This document shows, piece by piece, positions 16,741-25,496 of a stretch of 64,000 bases of DNA; positions within the stretch are counted from its first letter, which is position 1, and the number at the start of each line of letters is the position of its first letter. Source of the DNA: Streptacidiphilus sp041262525 (GTDB lineage Bacteria; Actinomycetota; Actinomycetes; Streptomycetales; Streptomycetaceae); the NCBI RefSeq assembly GCF_041262525.1, contig NZ_JBGCCK010000019.1, forward strand, positions 62,001-126,000, given 5' to 3'. The notes beneath the pieces are model-generated. The model had not been told where the DNA came from. It saw nothing but the letters and a program-made list of their open reading frames with translations, and did no database searches. A program made the position numbers and the translations under genes.

Positions 16741-17594
16741 CGGGCGGCCCGCAGCGCCGCCTCGACGCGGACCGCGTCCGCGCTGGCGGTCACCTCGTGC
16801 ACCCGGACCGCCCAGGCCCCGCCGGCCGCGGCGAGCGCGGAGATCGCGGCGGTCGCGGCGTCCCGCGCGCGGGCGGGCCGCAGTTCGCCCGTGCGGGCGT
16901 CGGCCAGCAGCGTGCCGAGGAAGCGCTTGCGCGAGGCCGCGACGAGCAGCGGCCGCCCGAGACGCGCCCAGGCGTCGAGGCGGGCGAGCAGGGCCCAGTC
17001 GTCCTCCCTGGTCTTGGCGAAACCGAGCCCCGGATCGACGATCACCTGGCCCGGGTCGACGCCACCGGCGACGACCGCCTCCAGCTGCGCCTCGACTTCG
17101 CCCACGACCTCGGTGACGACCTCGTCGTAGCGGGCGAGCGCGTCCATCTCCGTCGACTGACCGCGCCAGTGCATCACCACAAAGGGGACACCGGTTTCCG
17201 CTGCGACCTTGACCATGCCGGAATCGGCCCGGCCGCCGCTGACGTCATTGATGACCTTCGCCCCGGCCGCGACGGCGGCCTCGGCGACGACGGCGCGCAT
17301 GGTGTCCACGCTGACGACCACGCCGGCCTGCGCGAGCCCCCGCACGACCGGCAGCACGCGCCGGAGCTCTTCGTCCTCCGTCACCCGCGTGGCCCCGGGC
17401 CGGGTGGACTCCCCACCCACGTCCACGATGTCCGCGCCCTGGGCTGCCAGCGCGATCCCGTGCGCGACGGCCTTCTCGGGATCGAGCCAGAGCCCACCGT
17501 CGGAGAAGGAGTCCGGCGTGACATTGACGATGCCCATCACCCCGCAGCGACCCCAATCGGGCAACCCGGGCAGCGTGCGGTGCGGAGTGTTCAT
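16737..17594 (-). CDS. folP: Dihydropteroate synthase
   Basis: Joins hydroxymethyldihydropterin pyrophosphate to p-aminobenzoate; the target of sulfonamides. The 285-residue TIM barrel has GIVNVTPDSFSDGG (21-34), DVGGESTRPG (58-67), SVDTMRA, NDVSGG, VVMHWRG, DPGLGFAK and ASRKRFLG, all standard. I chose ATG 17594. A second in-frame ATG at 17639 has GGAGG 4 nt before it, but that GGAGG belongs to repeat R3, so the longer form is less likely. First gene of the folate run; R3 lies just upstream. Confidence 0.92.
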   Translation of the reverse strand: MNTPHRTLPGLPDWGRCGVMGIVNVTPDSFSDGGLWLDPEKAVAHGIALAAQGADIVDVGGESTRPGATRVTEDEELRRVLPVVRGLAQAGVVVSVDTMRAVVAEAAVAAGAKVINDVSGGRADSGMVKVAAETGVPFVVMHWRGQSTEMDALARYDEVVTEVVGEVEAQLEAVVAGGVDPGQVIVDPGLGFAKTREDDWALLARLDAWARLGRPLLVAASRKRFLGTLLADARTGELRPARARDAATAAISALAAAGGAWAVRVHEVTASADAVRVEAALRAAR

Positions 17595-17640
17595 GCGTTG
17601 ATTATCCCGCTCGCCCACGATGGGCAGACGGTCAGCCATG

Positions 17641-17790
17641 CAACCTCCAGGGGCGCGGGGAACTGCGCGAGAAACCACCCTGTGCGGATGGCCCTGCGCG
17701 TTGAGGACCATCCGCACGCCGGTGGCTTGTCGCGCAGTTCCCCGCGCCCCTGGAGGTGCAACTGGCTGTCTGAACGCGGGTGCCCCCGCG
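17641..17790 (-). repeat. Repeat locus R3: type B palindrome
   Basis: Arms at 17649-17670 and 17730-17751 match exactly over 22 bp, with the shared core seen as GGATGGCCCTGCGCGTTGAG and the end box GTGCAAC at 17757-17763. Sequence to about 17790 may be a decayed type A tail. It separates the DUF2156 gene from folP, both on the minus strand, so it lies in the folP leader and supplies a GGAGG before an alternative folP start. Confidence 0.85.
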
Positions 17791-17800
17791 CCCCTAACCG

Positions 17801-19609
17801 CTACCGCGGGGCCGGAAGGGTGATCGCCGCGTTGGGTTCGGGGAGCTGCTTCTGGAAGCGTCGCAGCGCCTTCGGCAGCTCCATGACGATGAACGCCTCC
17901 GCCTGGAGCGCAGCGATACCGATGCGCGGCAGGTTCGCCGTGCTCGGGTAGACCAGGAAGCGCGGCTCCCAGATCGGCCGGAACTTCGCGTTGAACTTGT
18001 ACAGCGACTCGATCTGGAACCACCGCGACAGGAAGACCAGCAACCCGCGCCACGCCCGCAGCACCGGGCCCGCACCGATCCGCTCGCCGCGCGCCAGCGC
18101 CGAACGGAACATCGCGAAGTTCAGCGAGACCCGGGTGACGTCCAGCGACGGGCACGCCTCCAGCGCCTTGACGATCAGCAGCTCGTTCAGGCCCGGGTCC
18201 GCGTCGCGGTCGCGCCGCATCAGGTCCAGCGAGATGCCGTCCTTGCCCCACGGCACGAAGTGCAGCACCGCCCGGATGTCCGACTGCCCGGCCGGGGCCG
18301 CCTCCACGGCCTTGTGCGCCGTCACGACCACGCAGCCCTCGTCACGGATGTCGCCGAAGCGCCCCAGCGCCATCGAGAAGCCGCGCTCGGTCTCCGTGCC
18401 GCGCCAGGTGTCCGCCGCGTGGCGGATCGCCTCGCGTTCGGTGGCGTCCAGGTCGGAGACGCGGCGCACGCGGCACTCGTAGCCGGCGCGCTCGATCCGC
18501 TTCACCATCTGGCGGACGTTGCGCATCGCACGGCCCTCCAGGGTGAAGTCCGCCACCTCGACGATCGCCTCGTCGCCGATCTCCAGCGCGTCCAGGCCCG
18601 CCTCGCGGGTCCAGACCTCGCCGCCGGTCTCGCTGCACCCCATGACCGCCGGGATCCAGGCGTGCCGGTGGGCCTCCTCCATGAACAGCTTGATCGCGCC
18701 CGGCCACGCCTCGACGTCACCGATCGGGTCGCCCGAGGCCAGCATCACGCCGGAGACGACGCGGTAGGCCACCGCCGCCTTGCCGGTCGGCGAGAAGATC
18801 ACGGACTTGTCGCGCCGCAGTGCGAAGTAGCCGAGCGAGTCGCGGGCGCCGTGCTTGACCAGCAGCTCGCGGACCTGTTGCTCCTCCGCGACGTTCAGCT
18901 CGGCGAAGGGCTTCGACGGGCGCAGCGCCAGCCACGCCGTGCTGACCGCGGTGAAGAGGCCGAGGCCGGCGAGCGAGTAGTAGACCAGGTCGCCGGTCCG
19001 GTCGCCGGTGTACTCGATGGGTCCGCCGATGCCGATCAGGCCCCAGAAGACCTCCCAGAACCGCTCGCGCAGTGTGGGATTGCCCACGGTCGTCTGGGCG
19101 TGCGAGCTCACGATGATCATGCCGAGGCCGAAGCTCAGCGCGCCCATCAGCACCAGGTTGAACAGGGCGCGCCAGCGCGTCCGCGGGTCGGAGAGGGCGT
19201 AGAACTCGCGGTGGTTGACCAGCAGCACCACCCAGACCACCAGGGTCATAACGGCCGTGCCGGTGTGGTGCCAGCGCAGCAGCTCGACCACCGCGCCGAC
19301 CGGCAGCAGCACCGCGACCGCGCGGAAGGCGCGCAGCTTACGGCGGCGCAGCGCGTGCGCGAGCATGATCAGCAAAATGCCGATGACCAGCGACAACGCG
19401 GTCGCGACGGTGGTAACCGTGCCCGGCAGCAGGCTGGCCATCTGGTGGACCCTGGAGTCGCGGAAGTGCGGGACGACCGCGGCGATGATGTCGAAAATAC
19501 CGATCAGAGCGGTGGCGTAGCCCACGACCCGTGGCACCCAGGGGCGGGAGATCTTGGGAATCGGCAGGCCCTTACGGGTCGGTCGCTCGGTGGCCACGGG
19601 TTCACTCAT
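17801..19609 (-). CDS. DUF2156 membrane protein, phosphatidylglycerol lysyltransferase-like
   Basis: A 602-residue protein of the MprF/LysX C-terminal type. Six or seven hydrophobic segments fill residues about 25-230, followed by a cytosolic double GNAT-like DUF2156 domain (about 260-600) with VMLASGDPIGD, VADFTLEGRAMRNVRQMVKR, GISLDLMRRD and SLNFAMFR. Family members transfer an aminoacyl group from tRNA to phosphatidylglycerol, altering membrane charge; others have unknown acceptors. I use ATG 19609; a frame extends seven codons further. No lysyl-tRNA synthetase domain is fused, unlike mycobacterial LysX. Confidence 0.85.
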   Translation of the reverse strand: MSEPVATERPTRKGLPIPKISRPWVPRVVGYATALIGIFDIIAAVVPHFRDSRVHQMASLLPGTVTTVATALSLVIGILLIMLAHALRRRKLRAFRAVAVLLPVGAVVELLRWHHTGTAVMTLVVWVVLLVNHREFYALSDPRTRWRALFNLVLMGALSFGLGMIIVSSHAQTTVGNPTLRERFWEVFWGLIGIGGPIEYTGDRTGDLVYYSLAGLGLFTAVSTAWLALRPSKPFAELNVAEEQQVRELLVKHGARDSLGYFALRRDKSVIFSPTGKAAVAYRVVSGVMLASGDPIGDVEAWPGAIKLFMEEAHRHAWIPAVMGCSETGGEVWTREAGLDALEIGDEAIVEVADFTLEGRAMRNVRQMVKRIERAGYECRVRRVSDLDATEREAIRHAADTWRGTETERGFSMALGRFGDIRDEGCVVVTAHKAVEAAPAGQSDIRAVLHFVPWGKDGISLDLMRRDRDADPGLNELLIVKALEACPSLDVTRVSLNFAMFRSALARGERIGAGPVLRAWRGLLVFLSRWFQIESLYKFNAKFRPIWEPRFLVYPSTANLPRIGIAALQAEAFIVMELPKALRRFQKQLPEPNAAITLPAPR

Positions 19610-19740
19610 GGGAGCACAGCGTAGACGCACTGGTAAGGACTTGGTTCCCCGCGTGCGGGCGGAGGTGATGACAGCACATGAAAGATCGCGTTAACGACGC
19701 ATCATGCTGCTTCACGCGCCGACCTCGGGCATGCTGGTAC

Positions 19741-19760
19741 GTCGGGCCTCAGGGCCCGAC
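19741..19760. promoter_or_regulatory. Perfect 8-bp inverted repeat upstream of esterase gene
   Basis: GTCGGGCC-TCAG-GGCCCGAC lies 40 bp before the first esterase start, in the 190-bp divergent gap with the DUF2156 gene. It could be an operator or a leader hairpin. The rest of the gap has a stretch of lower GC around 19680-19710 and no clear -10/-35 pair. Confidence 0.4.
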
Positions 19761-19799
19761 CAACGGGCGGACGACACGTAAAAGGCTTGGGCACAGGTA

Positions 19800-20960
19800 A
19801 TGGGACTCACCAGCAAGAAACTGGAGCTGCTCGTCGCGCTTCTGGCAGTGGCGAGCTTCGTCGGAACGATCTGGCTGTGGCCCAAGCTCAGCGCCCGCAA
19901 CTGGAAGGCCCTTCTCGGCCGCATCGGCACGCTGCTGGGCAGTCAGCTGCTCAGCCTGATGGCGATAGGTCTGCTCGCGAACAACTGGGGCGGCTTCTAC
20001 AGCTCCTTCAGCGACCTGTTCGGCACCGACCAGGGCCCCGTCCCCGGCATCGTCGACCACACCAAGCCGACCTCGGACGGCAAGGGCGCGGGCAGCGTCA
20101 CGCCGACCGGCGGCGCCAAGCCGGTGGCGCTCCAGCTGGGCGGCGCGGCGGCCGGCGCGGGTGGCGGGTCGGTCGAGCAGGTGAGCATCCACGGTGGCAC
20201 GACGGGCCTGACGGAGCCCGCGTACGTCTACCTGCCGGCCGCGTACAAGGACCCGGCGAACGCGCACAAGAAGTTCCCCGTCCTGGTCGTCTTCACCGGC
20301 TACCCGGGCACCCCGGAGAACCTGATCTCCCGGATGAAGTACCCGACGATCGCCGCCCAGGCGATCTACCAGCAGAAGATGCCGCCCACGGTGATGGTGC
20401 TGATGCGCCCGTCGGTGGCCATGCCGCGTGACAACGAGTGCCAGGACATTCCGGGCGGCCCGCAGGCGCAGACGTTTTTCGCCAAGGACCTGCACAAGGC
20501 GCTGGCCACCCAGTACAACGTCGCCACGGACGGCAAGGCCTGGGGCGTGCTGGGCGACTCCACCGGCGGCTACTGCGCGCTCTCGCTGGCCATGCGCGAG
20601 CCGAACTCCTTCACCGCGGCGGCCTCCCTCTCCGGCTACTACAAGGCCGCCGAGGACTCGACCACCGGCGACCTCTTCGGCGGCAGCCAGGACCTGCGCA
20701 ACCAGGCCGACCTGCTGTGGCGGGCGAAGAACCTGCCGGGCGTGCCGGTCTCCCTGCTGGTGACCAGCAGCAAGACCGAGTTCGACTACAAGGCGACGCA
20801 GGCCTTCATCAAGGCCGTCTCGGCCAAGCCGCCGTACGCGATCTCTTCGCTCTTCCTGGACAGCGGCGGCCACAACTTCAACACCTGGAACCAGGAGACC
20901 CCGCAGGCGCTGCCCTGGGTCGCCTCCAAGCTGAGCGTCCCTGGCAACGCCGGCGCCTGA
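19800..20960 (+). CDS. Membrane-anchored esterase of the esterase D / mycolyltransferase-like alpha/beta hydrolase group
   Basis: 386 residues. Two N-terminal hydrophobic helices (about 8-28 and 42-60) anchor the protein; a Gly/Ala-rich linker (85-125) leads to an alpha/beta hydrolase domain. GDSTGG at 252-257 holds the nucleophile Ser254 and SGGHNFNTW near the end holds the catalytic histidine, as in the antigen 85/esterase D group. The domain should lie outside the cell. The ribosome site is weak (CAGG before the ATG). A paralogue with the same layout follows 85 bp downstream. The substrate is unknown. Confidence 0.82.
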   Translation: MGLTSKKLELLVALLAVASFVGTIWLWPKLSARNWKALLGRIGTLLGSQLLSLMAIGLLANNWGGFYSSFSDLFGTDQGPVPGIVDHTKPTSDGKGAGSVTPTGGAKPVALQLGGAAAGAGGGSVEQVSIHGGTTGLTEPAYVYLPAAYKDPANAHKKFPVLVVFTGYPGTPENLISRMKYPTIAAQAIYQQKMPPTVMVLMRPSVAMPRDNECQDIPGGPQAQTFFAKDLHKALATQYNVATDGKAWGVLGDSTGGYCALSLAMREPNSFTAAASLSGYYKAAEDSTTGDLFGGSQDLRNQADLLWRAKNLPGVPVSLLVTSSKTEFDYKATQAFIKAVSAKPPYAISSLFLDSGGHNFNTWNQETPQALPWVASKLSVPGNAGA

Positions 20961-21044
20961 GGCTGAGGTCAACCCGCTGCGATCCGTTCCTTCCGTCGTT
21001 GAACACCCCGGACGACGGAGGCGAACGCAGAACGGGGTACGGGT

Positions 21045-22193
21045 GTGATGGAGCTGACCAGCGCTGCGCTGCTCTGGACGGTTCTCGCGCTGACCGTGCT
21101 GGTCACGGTGGCGACGGTGTGGTGCTGGCCGCGCCTGGCCGGTCGCGGCTGGGCTCCGGCTCTGGCCAGGCTCGGCGCGCTGCTGCTGGGCCAACTGGGT
21201 CTGGTGCTGGTCGCGGCGCTGCTGGTCAACTCCTACGGCGACTTCTACCCGACCTGGGACGACCTGCTCGGCGGCGACCAGCGGGTCACCTTCGGCGAGG
21301 CCGCGGGCGGCAGCGACGCGCACGACCGTCCGACGGGCGGCTCACGGCTGGTCCCGCCGGACGGCAGGGACCCGGCCTTCCTCCCCGGCCCGGCCGACCG
21401 CGTCGGCCGGCTCTCCGCCGTCCGCCTGCTGGGCCCCCGGACGGGCCTGCACCAGCAGGCCTACGTGTACCTGCCCCCGCAGTACTTCCAGCCGGCCTAC
21501 GCCCGCACCCGCTTCCCTGTGGTGCTGATGATGACCGGCTTTCCGGGCACCATCCAGAGCACGCTGGACCGCCTCGCCCCGCCCCGCCAGGCGGCCCGCC
21601 TGATCGCGGACGGCCGGATGCAGCCGACGGTGCTGGTGCTGGTCTCGCAGAACGTGGCCCTGCCGAGGGACACCAACTGCGTGGACGCGGTGGGCGGGCC
21701 GCAGGTGGACACGTACTTCTCGGTGGAGGTGCCGACGGCGTTGCACTCGGCCTACCGACTGCTGCCCTCGCCGGGCGGCTGGGCGGTGGAGGGCTACTCG
21801 GAGGGCGGCACGTGCGCGCTGGCCTTCGGCATGCGGCACCCGACGGTCTTCGGCGTGGTCGGCGACCTGGGCGGCGACTACGGGATCTACGAGAACCACC
21901 AGACCGGCACGCTGTTCGGCCCGGACGGGCCCGACCGCGACCGCAGGCTCTCCGAGGCGGACTTCGACTGGCGCCTCACGCACCTGCCGGCCCCGCCGAT
22001 CAAGGTCCTCCTCGCGACGGCGGTCCGCGACCGCGACTACCACGCGACCCAGCGCTTCCTCTCCGAGGTCCACCCCCCGATGCAGGCCACCCCGCTGCTG
22101 CTCCGCTCGGGCGGCCACAACTTCGGCACCTGGGCGGTGGAACAGGGCCCCACCCTCGAATGGCTCAGCGCCCAGCTCTCGCACGGCCAGTAA
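21045..22193 (+). CDS. Second membrane-anchored esterase, paralogue of the preceding gene
   Basis: 382 residues with the same plan: two hydrophobic N-terminal helices, a variable linker and an alpha/beta hydrolase domain with GYSEGG at 250-255 (nucleophile Ser252) and SGGHNFGTW near the C-terminus. The anchor region shares the pattern W.WP.L..R.W.P.L.R.G.LL..QL with its neighbour, so the whole architecture was duplicated. Start is GTG 21045, with ATG directly after it at 21048 as an equal option. It is convergent with folE, with repeat R4 between. Confidence 0.82.
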   Translation: MMELTSAALLWTVLALTVLVTVATVWCWPRLAGRGWAPALARLGALLLGQLGLVLVAALLVNSYGDFYPTWDDLLGGDQRVTFGEAAGGSDAHDRPTGGSRLVPPDGRDPAFLPGPADRVGRLSAVRLLGPRTGLHQQAYVYLPPQYFQPAYARTRFPVVLMMTGFPGTIQSTLDRLAPPRQAARLIADGRMQPTVLVLVSQNVALPRDTNCVDAVGGPQVDTYFSVEVPTALHSAYRLLPSPGGWAVEGYSEGGTCALAFGMRHPTVFGVVGDLGGDYGIYENHQTGTLFGPDGPDRDRRLSEADFDWRLTHLPAPPIKVLLATAVRDRDYHATQRFLSEVHPPMQATPLLLRSGGHNFGTWAVEQGPTLEWLSAQLSHGQ

Positions 22194-22210
22194 TTTTGGG
22201 CAGGACAGCC

Positions 22211-22446
22211 GGTTGCACCTTCAGGGGCGCGGGGAACTGCGCGAGCAACCACCCTGTGCGGATGGCCCTGCGCGTTCGGATCAGTAGGTGCGTGGATGGC
22301 TTGTCGCGCAGTTCCTCGCGCCCCTGAGGTGGTGCAACTTCCCTTGTCGTGCCTGTCGCGCTCACGCAGGGGGCACCTCCCGGCCGAAGGCTGGGGGAGA
22401 AGCCGCAAATCGAGCAGAGCCGCCCGCGCCCCTGGGGTGGTGCAAC
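22211..22446 (-). repeat. Repeat locus R4: type B palindrome plus an enlarged type A unit
   Basis: Type B spans 22211-22338 with arms at 22223-22244 and 22304-22325 (the right arm has one C-to-T change, CCTCG). The adjoining type A unit, read on the minus strand from the GTGCAAC at 22440-22446, is 108 bp instead of 78. The extra 30 bp come with a GC-rich hairpin (GGGGGCACCTCCCGGCC near 22368). The block separates convergent esterase and folE genes. Confidence 0.8.
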
Positions 22447-22464
22447 TTCCCCAGCTGCAAACGA

Positions 22465-23073
22465 TCAGCGGCTGACGATGAGGCTCATCGCTTCCGCGCG
22501 GGTCTTGCCATCGAGGAGTTGGCCGCGGACCGCCGAGGTCAGCGTCTTCGCGCCGGGCTTCCGGATGCCGCGCACCGACATGCACATGTGCTCCGCCTCG
22601 ATCACCACGATCACCCCGCGCGCCTCCAGGATCCGCATCAGGGAGTCCGCGATCTGCGTCGTCAGACGCTCCTGTACCTGGGGCCGCCGCGCGAACACGT
22701 CCACCAGCCGGGCCAGCTTCGACAACCCGGTGATCTTCCCGCTCTCGGCGGGGATGTAACCGACGTGCGCCACGCCGTGGAACGGCAGCAGGTGGTGCTC
22801 GCAGCAGGAGACCAGTTCGATGTCCTTGACCAGGACCAGCTCGTCGTGGCCCAGGTCGAAGACGGTCGTCAGCACGTCCTCCGGCTCCTGGTAGAGCCCC
22901 GCGAATATCTCCCGGTAGGCACGGGCCACCCGGGCCGGCGTGTCACGCAGGCCCTCGCGGTCCGGGTTCTCGCCGACGGCGATCAGCAGCTCGCGGACGG
23001 CGTCCTCGGCGCGCTTATGGTCGAACTCCCGGACGGCTCCGGCCGAACCCTCGATGGTCACCGGGTCGATCAT
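22465..23073 (-). CDS. folE: GTP cyclohydrolase I
   Basis: Converts GTP to dihydroneopterin triphosphate, the first step of folate synthesis. 202 residues, normal length. Zinc ligands are Cys91 and His94 in SCCEHHLLPFHG and Cys164 in EHMCMSVRGI; GKITGLSKLARLVDVFARRPQVQE is the usual core. GAGGAG precedes the ATG at 23073. It follows ftsH on the same strand, 104 bp away across a hairpin, and is encoded apart from folP/folB/folK. Confidence 0.96.
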   Translation of the reverse strand: MIDPVTIEGSAGAVREFDHKRAEDAVRELLIAVGENPDREGLRDTPARVARAYREIFAGLYQEPEDVLTTVFDLGHDELVLVKDIELVSCCEHHLLPFHGVAHVGYIPAESGKITGLSKLARLVDVFARRPQVQERLTTQIADSLMRILEARGVIVVIEAEHMCMSVRGIRKPGAKTLTSAVRGQLLDGKTRAEAMSLIVSR

Positions 23074-23117
23074 GAGTAGTTCTCCTCAGCTGAGAATTCG
23101 AATGCGAAGACGACATG

Positions 23118-23151
23118 CCGCTGCCCCAAGGCTAAAGCCCTGGGGCAGCGG
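23118..23151 (-). terminator. Hairpin between ftsH and folE
   Basis: CCGCTGCCCC and GGGGCAGCGG form a perfect 10-bp outer stem that continues inward as AAGGC/GCCCT around the loop TAAA. No T-run follows, which is common in actinobacterial terminators. It would end or weaken transcription from ftsH into folE. Confidence 0.6.
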
Positions 23152-23177
23152 TCGACATTCCGGGCAGACGCCCGTGG

Positions 23178-25196
23178 TTACAGCTCCGGCTGGTCCAGAC
23201 CCGGCATCGACGGGAGCGTCGTGCCCTTGTCCAGGGACGGGGCGACGTCGCTGACGCCGTTCGTCAGGGCCAGCTCGCGCGGCGACTGCACCGGCGGGCG
23301 GGTGGACGGAGTCCTCCGCGCCGAGCCGGTCCACGCCGGGCGCGGCGGGCGCTTGACGATCGGGGCGAAGATCTCGGCCAGCTGCTCCTTGTTCAGGGTC
23401 TCCTTCTCGAGGAGCTCCAGAACCAGGTTGTCGAGCACGTCCCTGTTCTCGACCAGGATCTCCCAGGCCTCGTTGTGGGCGTTCTCGATCAGCTTCTTGA
23501 CCTCCTCGTCCACCAGTGCGGCGACCTCTTCCGAGTAGTCGCGCTGGTGGCCCATCTCGCGGCCCAGGAAGGGCTCGGAGGCGTCGGTGCCGAACTTGAT
23601 CGCGCCGAGGCGCTCGGTCATGCCGTACTGGGTGACCATGGCCCGCGCGGTGGCGGTCGCCTTCTCGATGTCGTTCGACGCGCCGGTGGTCGGGTCGTGG
23701 AAGACCAGCTCCTCCGCCGCGCGACCGCCCATCATGTAGCCGAGCTGGTCGAGCATCTCGTTGCGGGTGGTCGAGTACTTGTCCTCGTCCGGCAGCACCA
23801 TCGTGTAACCGAGGGCGCGGCCGCGGGAGAGGATCGTGACCTTGTGCACCGGGTCGCTGTTCGGCGAGGCCGCCGCGACCAGGGCGTGACCGCCCTCGTG
23901 GTACGCGGTGATCTTCTTTTCCTTCTCGGACATGATCCGCGTGCGCTTCTGCGGACCCGCCACGACGCGGTCGATCGCCTCGTCCAGGGCGTTGTTGTCG
24001 ATCAGCTTCTTGTCACCGCGAGCGGTGAGCAGAGCGGCCTCGTTGAGCACGTTGCTCAGGTCGGCGCCGGTGAAGCCGGGGGTGCGCCGGGCGACGGCCA
24101 TCAGGTCGACGTCCGGGGCGACCGGCTTGCCCTTCTGGTGGACCTTGAGGATTTCCAGGCGGCCCTGGAGATCCGGGCGGTCCACGGCGATCTGCCGGTC
24201 GAAGCGGCCAGGACGCAGCAGCGCCGGGTCGAGGATGTCGGGACGGTTGGTCGCCGCGATCAGGATCACGCCGCCCTTCACGTCGAACCCGTCCATCTCG
24301 ACCAGCAGCTGGTTCAGCGTCTGCTCGCGCTCGTCGTGACCACCGCCGAGGCCGGCGCCGCGGTGGCGGCCGACCGCGTCGATCTCGTCGACGAAGACGA
24401 TCGCCGGGGCGTTCGCCTTGGCCTGCTCGAACAGGTCACGGACACGCGAGGCGCCGACACCGACGAACATCTCGACGAAGTCGGAGCCGGAGATCGAGTA
24501 GAACGGCACCCCGGCCTCGCCGGCGACGGCGCGGGCCAGCAGGGTCTTGCCGGTTCCGGGCGGGCCGTAGAGCAGCACACCCTTCGGGATCTTGGCGCCG
24601 ACGGCCTGGAACTTGGCCGGCTCCTGCAAGAACTCCTTGATCTCGTGGAGCTCCTCGACCGCCTCGTCCGCACCCGCCACATCGGCGAACGTCGTCTTCG
24701 GGGTGTCCTTGGTGATCAGCTTGGCCTTGGACTTCCCGAACTGCATGACCCGGGAGCCGCCACCCTGCATCTGATTCATCAGGAACAGGAAGACCACGAC
24801 GATCAGCACGAACGGCAGCAGCGAGAGCAGGATGCCGACGAAGGCGTTCTGCTTGTCCTGCTTGACCGTGTAGCTGCCCAGCGTCTTGGCGTCGACGGCC
24901 TTCTGCAGCTGCGTCTGCAGCTCCGCCGCGAACTGGTCGGACGCGTAGGGCGCCTCGATCTTGTCAGTGCCGTCGTACGTCTTGCCGTCATTGAGCTGGA
25001 CCTTGATCAACTGGCTGTCGCCCGTGGTCACCTGGACCGACTTGGCATTGCCCTGCGTGACCTGACTGATGACTGCGCTGGTGTCCTCGGTCTTGTAACC
25101 CGCGGTCGAGGAGACCACCTGCATCAGCACGACGACGGCGAGGACGGCCAGCACGATCCACATCACCGGCGCACGGAAGTATCGCTTCACGTCCAT
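23178..25196 (-). CDS. ftsH: ATP-dependent zinc metalloprotease FtsH
   Basis: Membrane AAA protease that degrades misassembled membrane proteins and some regulators. Of 672 residues, two transmembrane helices (about 12-30 and 120-140) flank an extracytoplasmic domain. The AAA module has Walker A GPPGTGKT (211-218), Walker B VDEID (269-273) and the second region of homology ATNRPDILDPALLRPGRFD. The protease has the zinc site HEGGH (433-437). The Pro/Ser-rich tail after residue 625 is likely disordered. GGAGGG lies about 26 nt before the ATG, separated by a short hairpin, which is unusual. Confidence 0.96.
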   Translation of the reverse strand: MDVKRYFRAPVMWIVLAVLAVVVLMQVVSSTAGYKTEDTSAVISQVTQGNAKSVQVTTGDSQLIKVQLNDGKTYDGTDKIEAPYASDQFAAELQTQLQKAVDAKTLGSYTVKQDKQNAFVGILLSLLPFVLIVVVFLFLMNQMQGGGSRVMQFGKSKAKLITKDTPKTTFADVAGADEAVEELHEIKEFLQEPAKFQAVGAKIPKGVLLYGPPGTGKTLLARAVAGEAGVPFYSISGSDFVEMFVGVGASRVRDLFEQAKANAPAIVFVDEIDAVGRHRGAGLGGGHDEREQTLNQLLVEMDGFDVKGGVILIAATNRPDILDPALLRPGRFDRQIAVDRPDLQGRLEILKVHQKGKPVAPDVDLMAVARRTPGFTGADLSNVLNEAALLTARGDKKLIDNNALDEAIDRVVAGPQKRTRIMSEKEKKITAYHEGGHALVAAASPNSDPVHKVTILSRGRALGYTMVLPDEDKYSTTRNEMLDQLGYMMGGRAAEELVFHDPTTGASNDIEKATATARAMVTQYGMTERLGAIKFGTDASEPFLGREMGHQRDYSEEVAALVDEEVKKLIENAHNEAWEILVENRDVLDNLVLELLEKETLNKEQLAEIFAPIVKRPPRPAWTGSARRTPSTRPPVQSPRELALTNGVSDVAPSLDKGTTLPSMPGLDQPEL

Positions 25197-25496
25197 CCAT
25201 GCGGGGCGACCAAGGCCGCCCCGTCCCTCCTGCCACTGTGCGGCACCTTCCGGCTCAGCGGCCGGTCGGTGCGTCCTATGTCTGCGTTTGCGTGAACTGC
25301 TGTGTTTGTCCTCGACCGCCCCGATAGGAACAGCGAATTATTGGACGGTACCGCAGCCATTCTCCATGTGAACGGTTGCGCTCCCGTGTCAAACGGCTCT
25401 TCCCCCTGCCCAACGGAGGAAAACCGGGCCCTGTTCCCACCCGGTACAGCCAAGTGTCACCGATCACGGATGAACGGATGAAGAACGACGGAGAAC
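25197..25496 (-). promoter_or_regulatory. ftsH leader and probable promoter region
   Basis: This 300-bp gap between hpt and ftsH has lower GC than the genes. On the minus strand a TTGACA lies at 25387-25392, a possible -35, although no strong -10 stands at 17-18 bp. Next to the start codon, 25203-25222 forms a hairpin (GGGGCG stem, one mismatch inward) between the GGAGGG and the ATG. I see no small gene in it. Confidence 0.4.

Noticed and set aside
17594..17639. Longer folP start at ATG 17639 with a good GGAGG
   Set aside because: The GGAGG belongs to the inserted repeat R3, and the extra 15 residues are not typical of FolP; kept only as an alternative.
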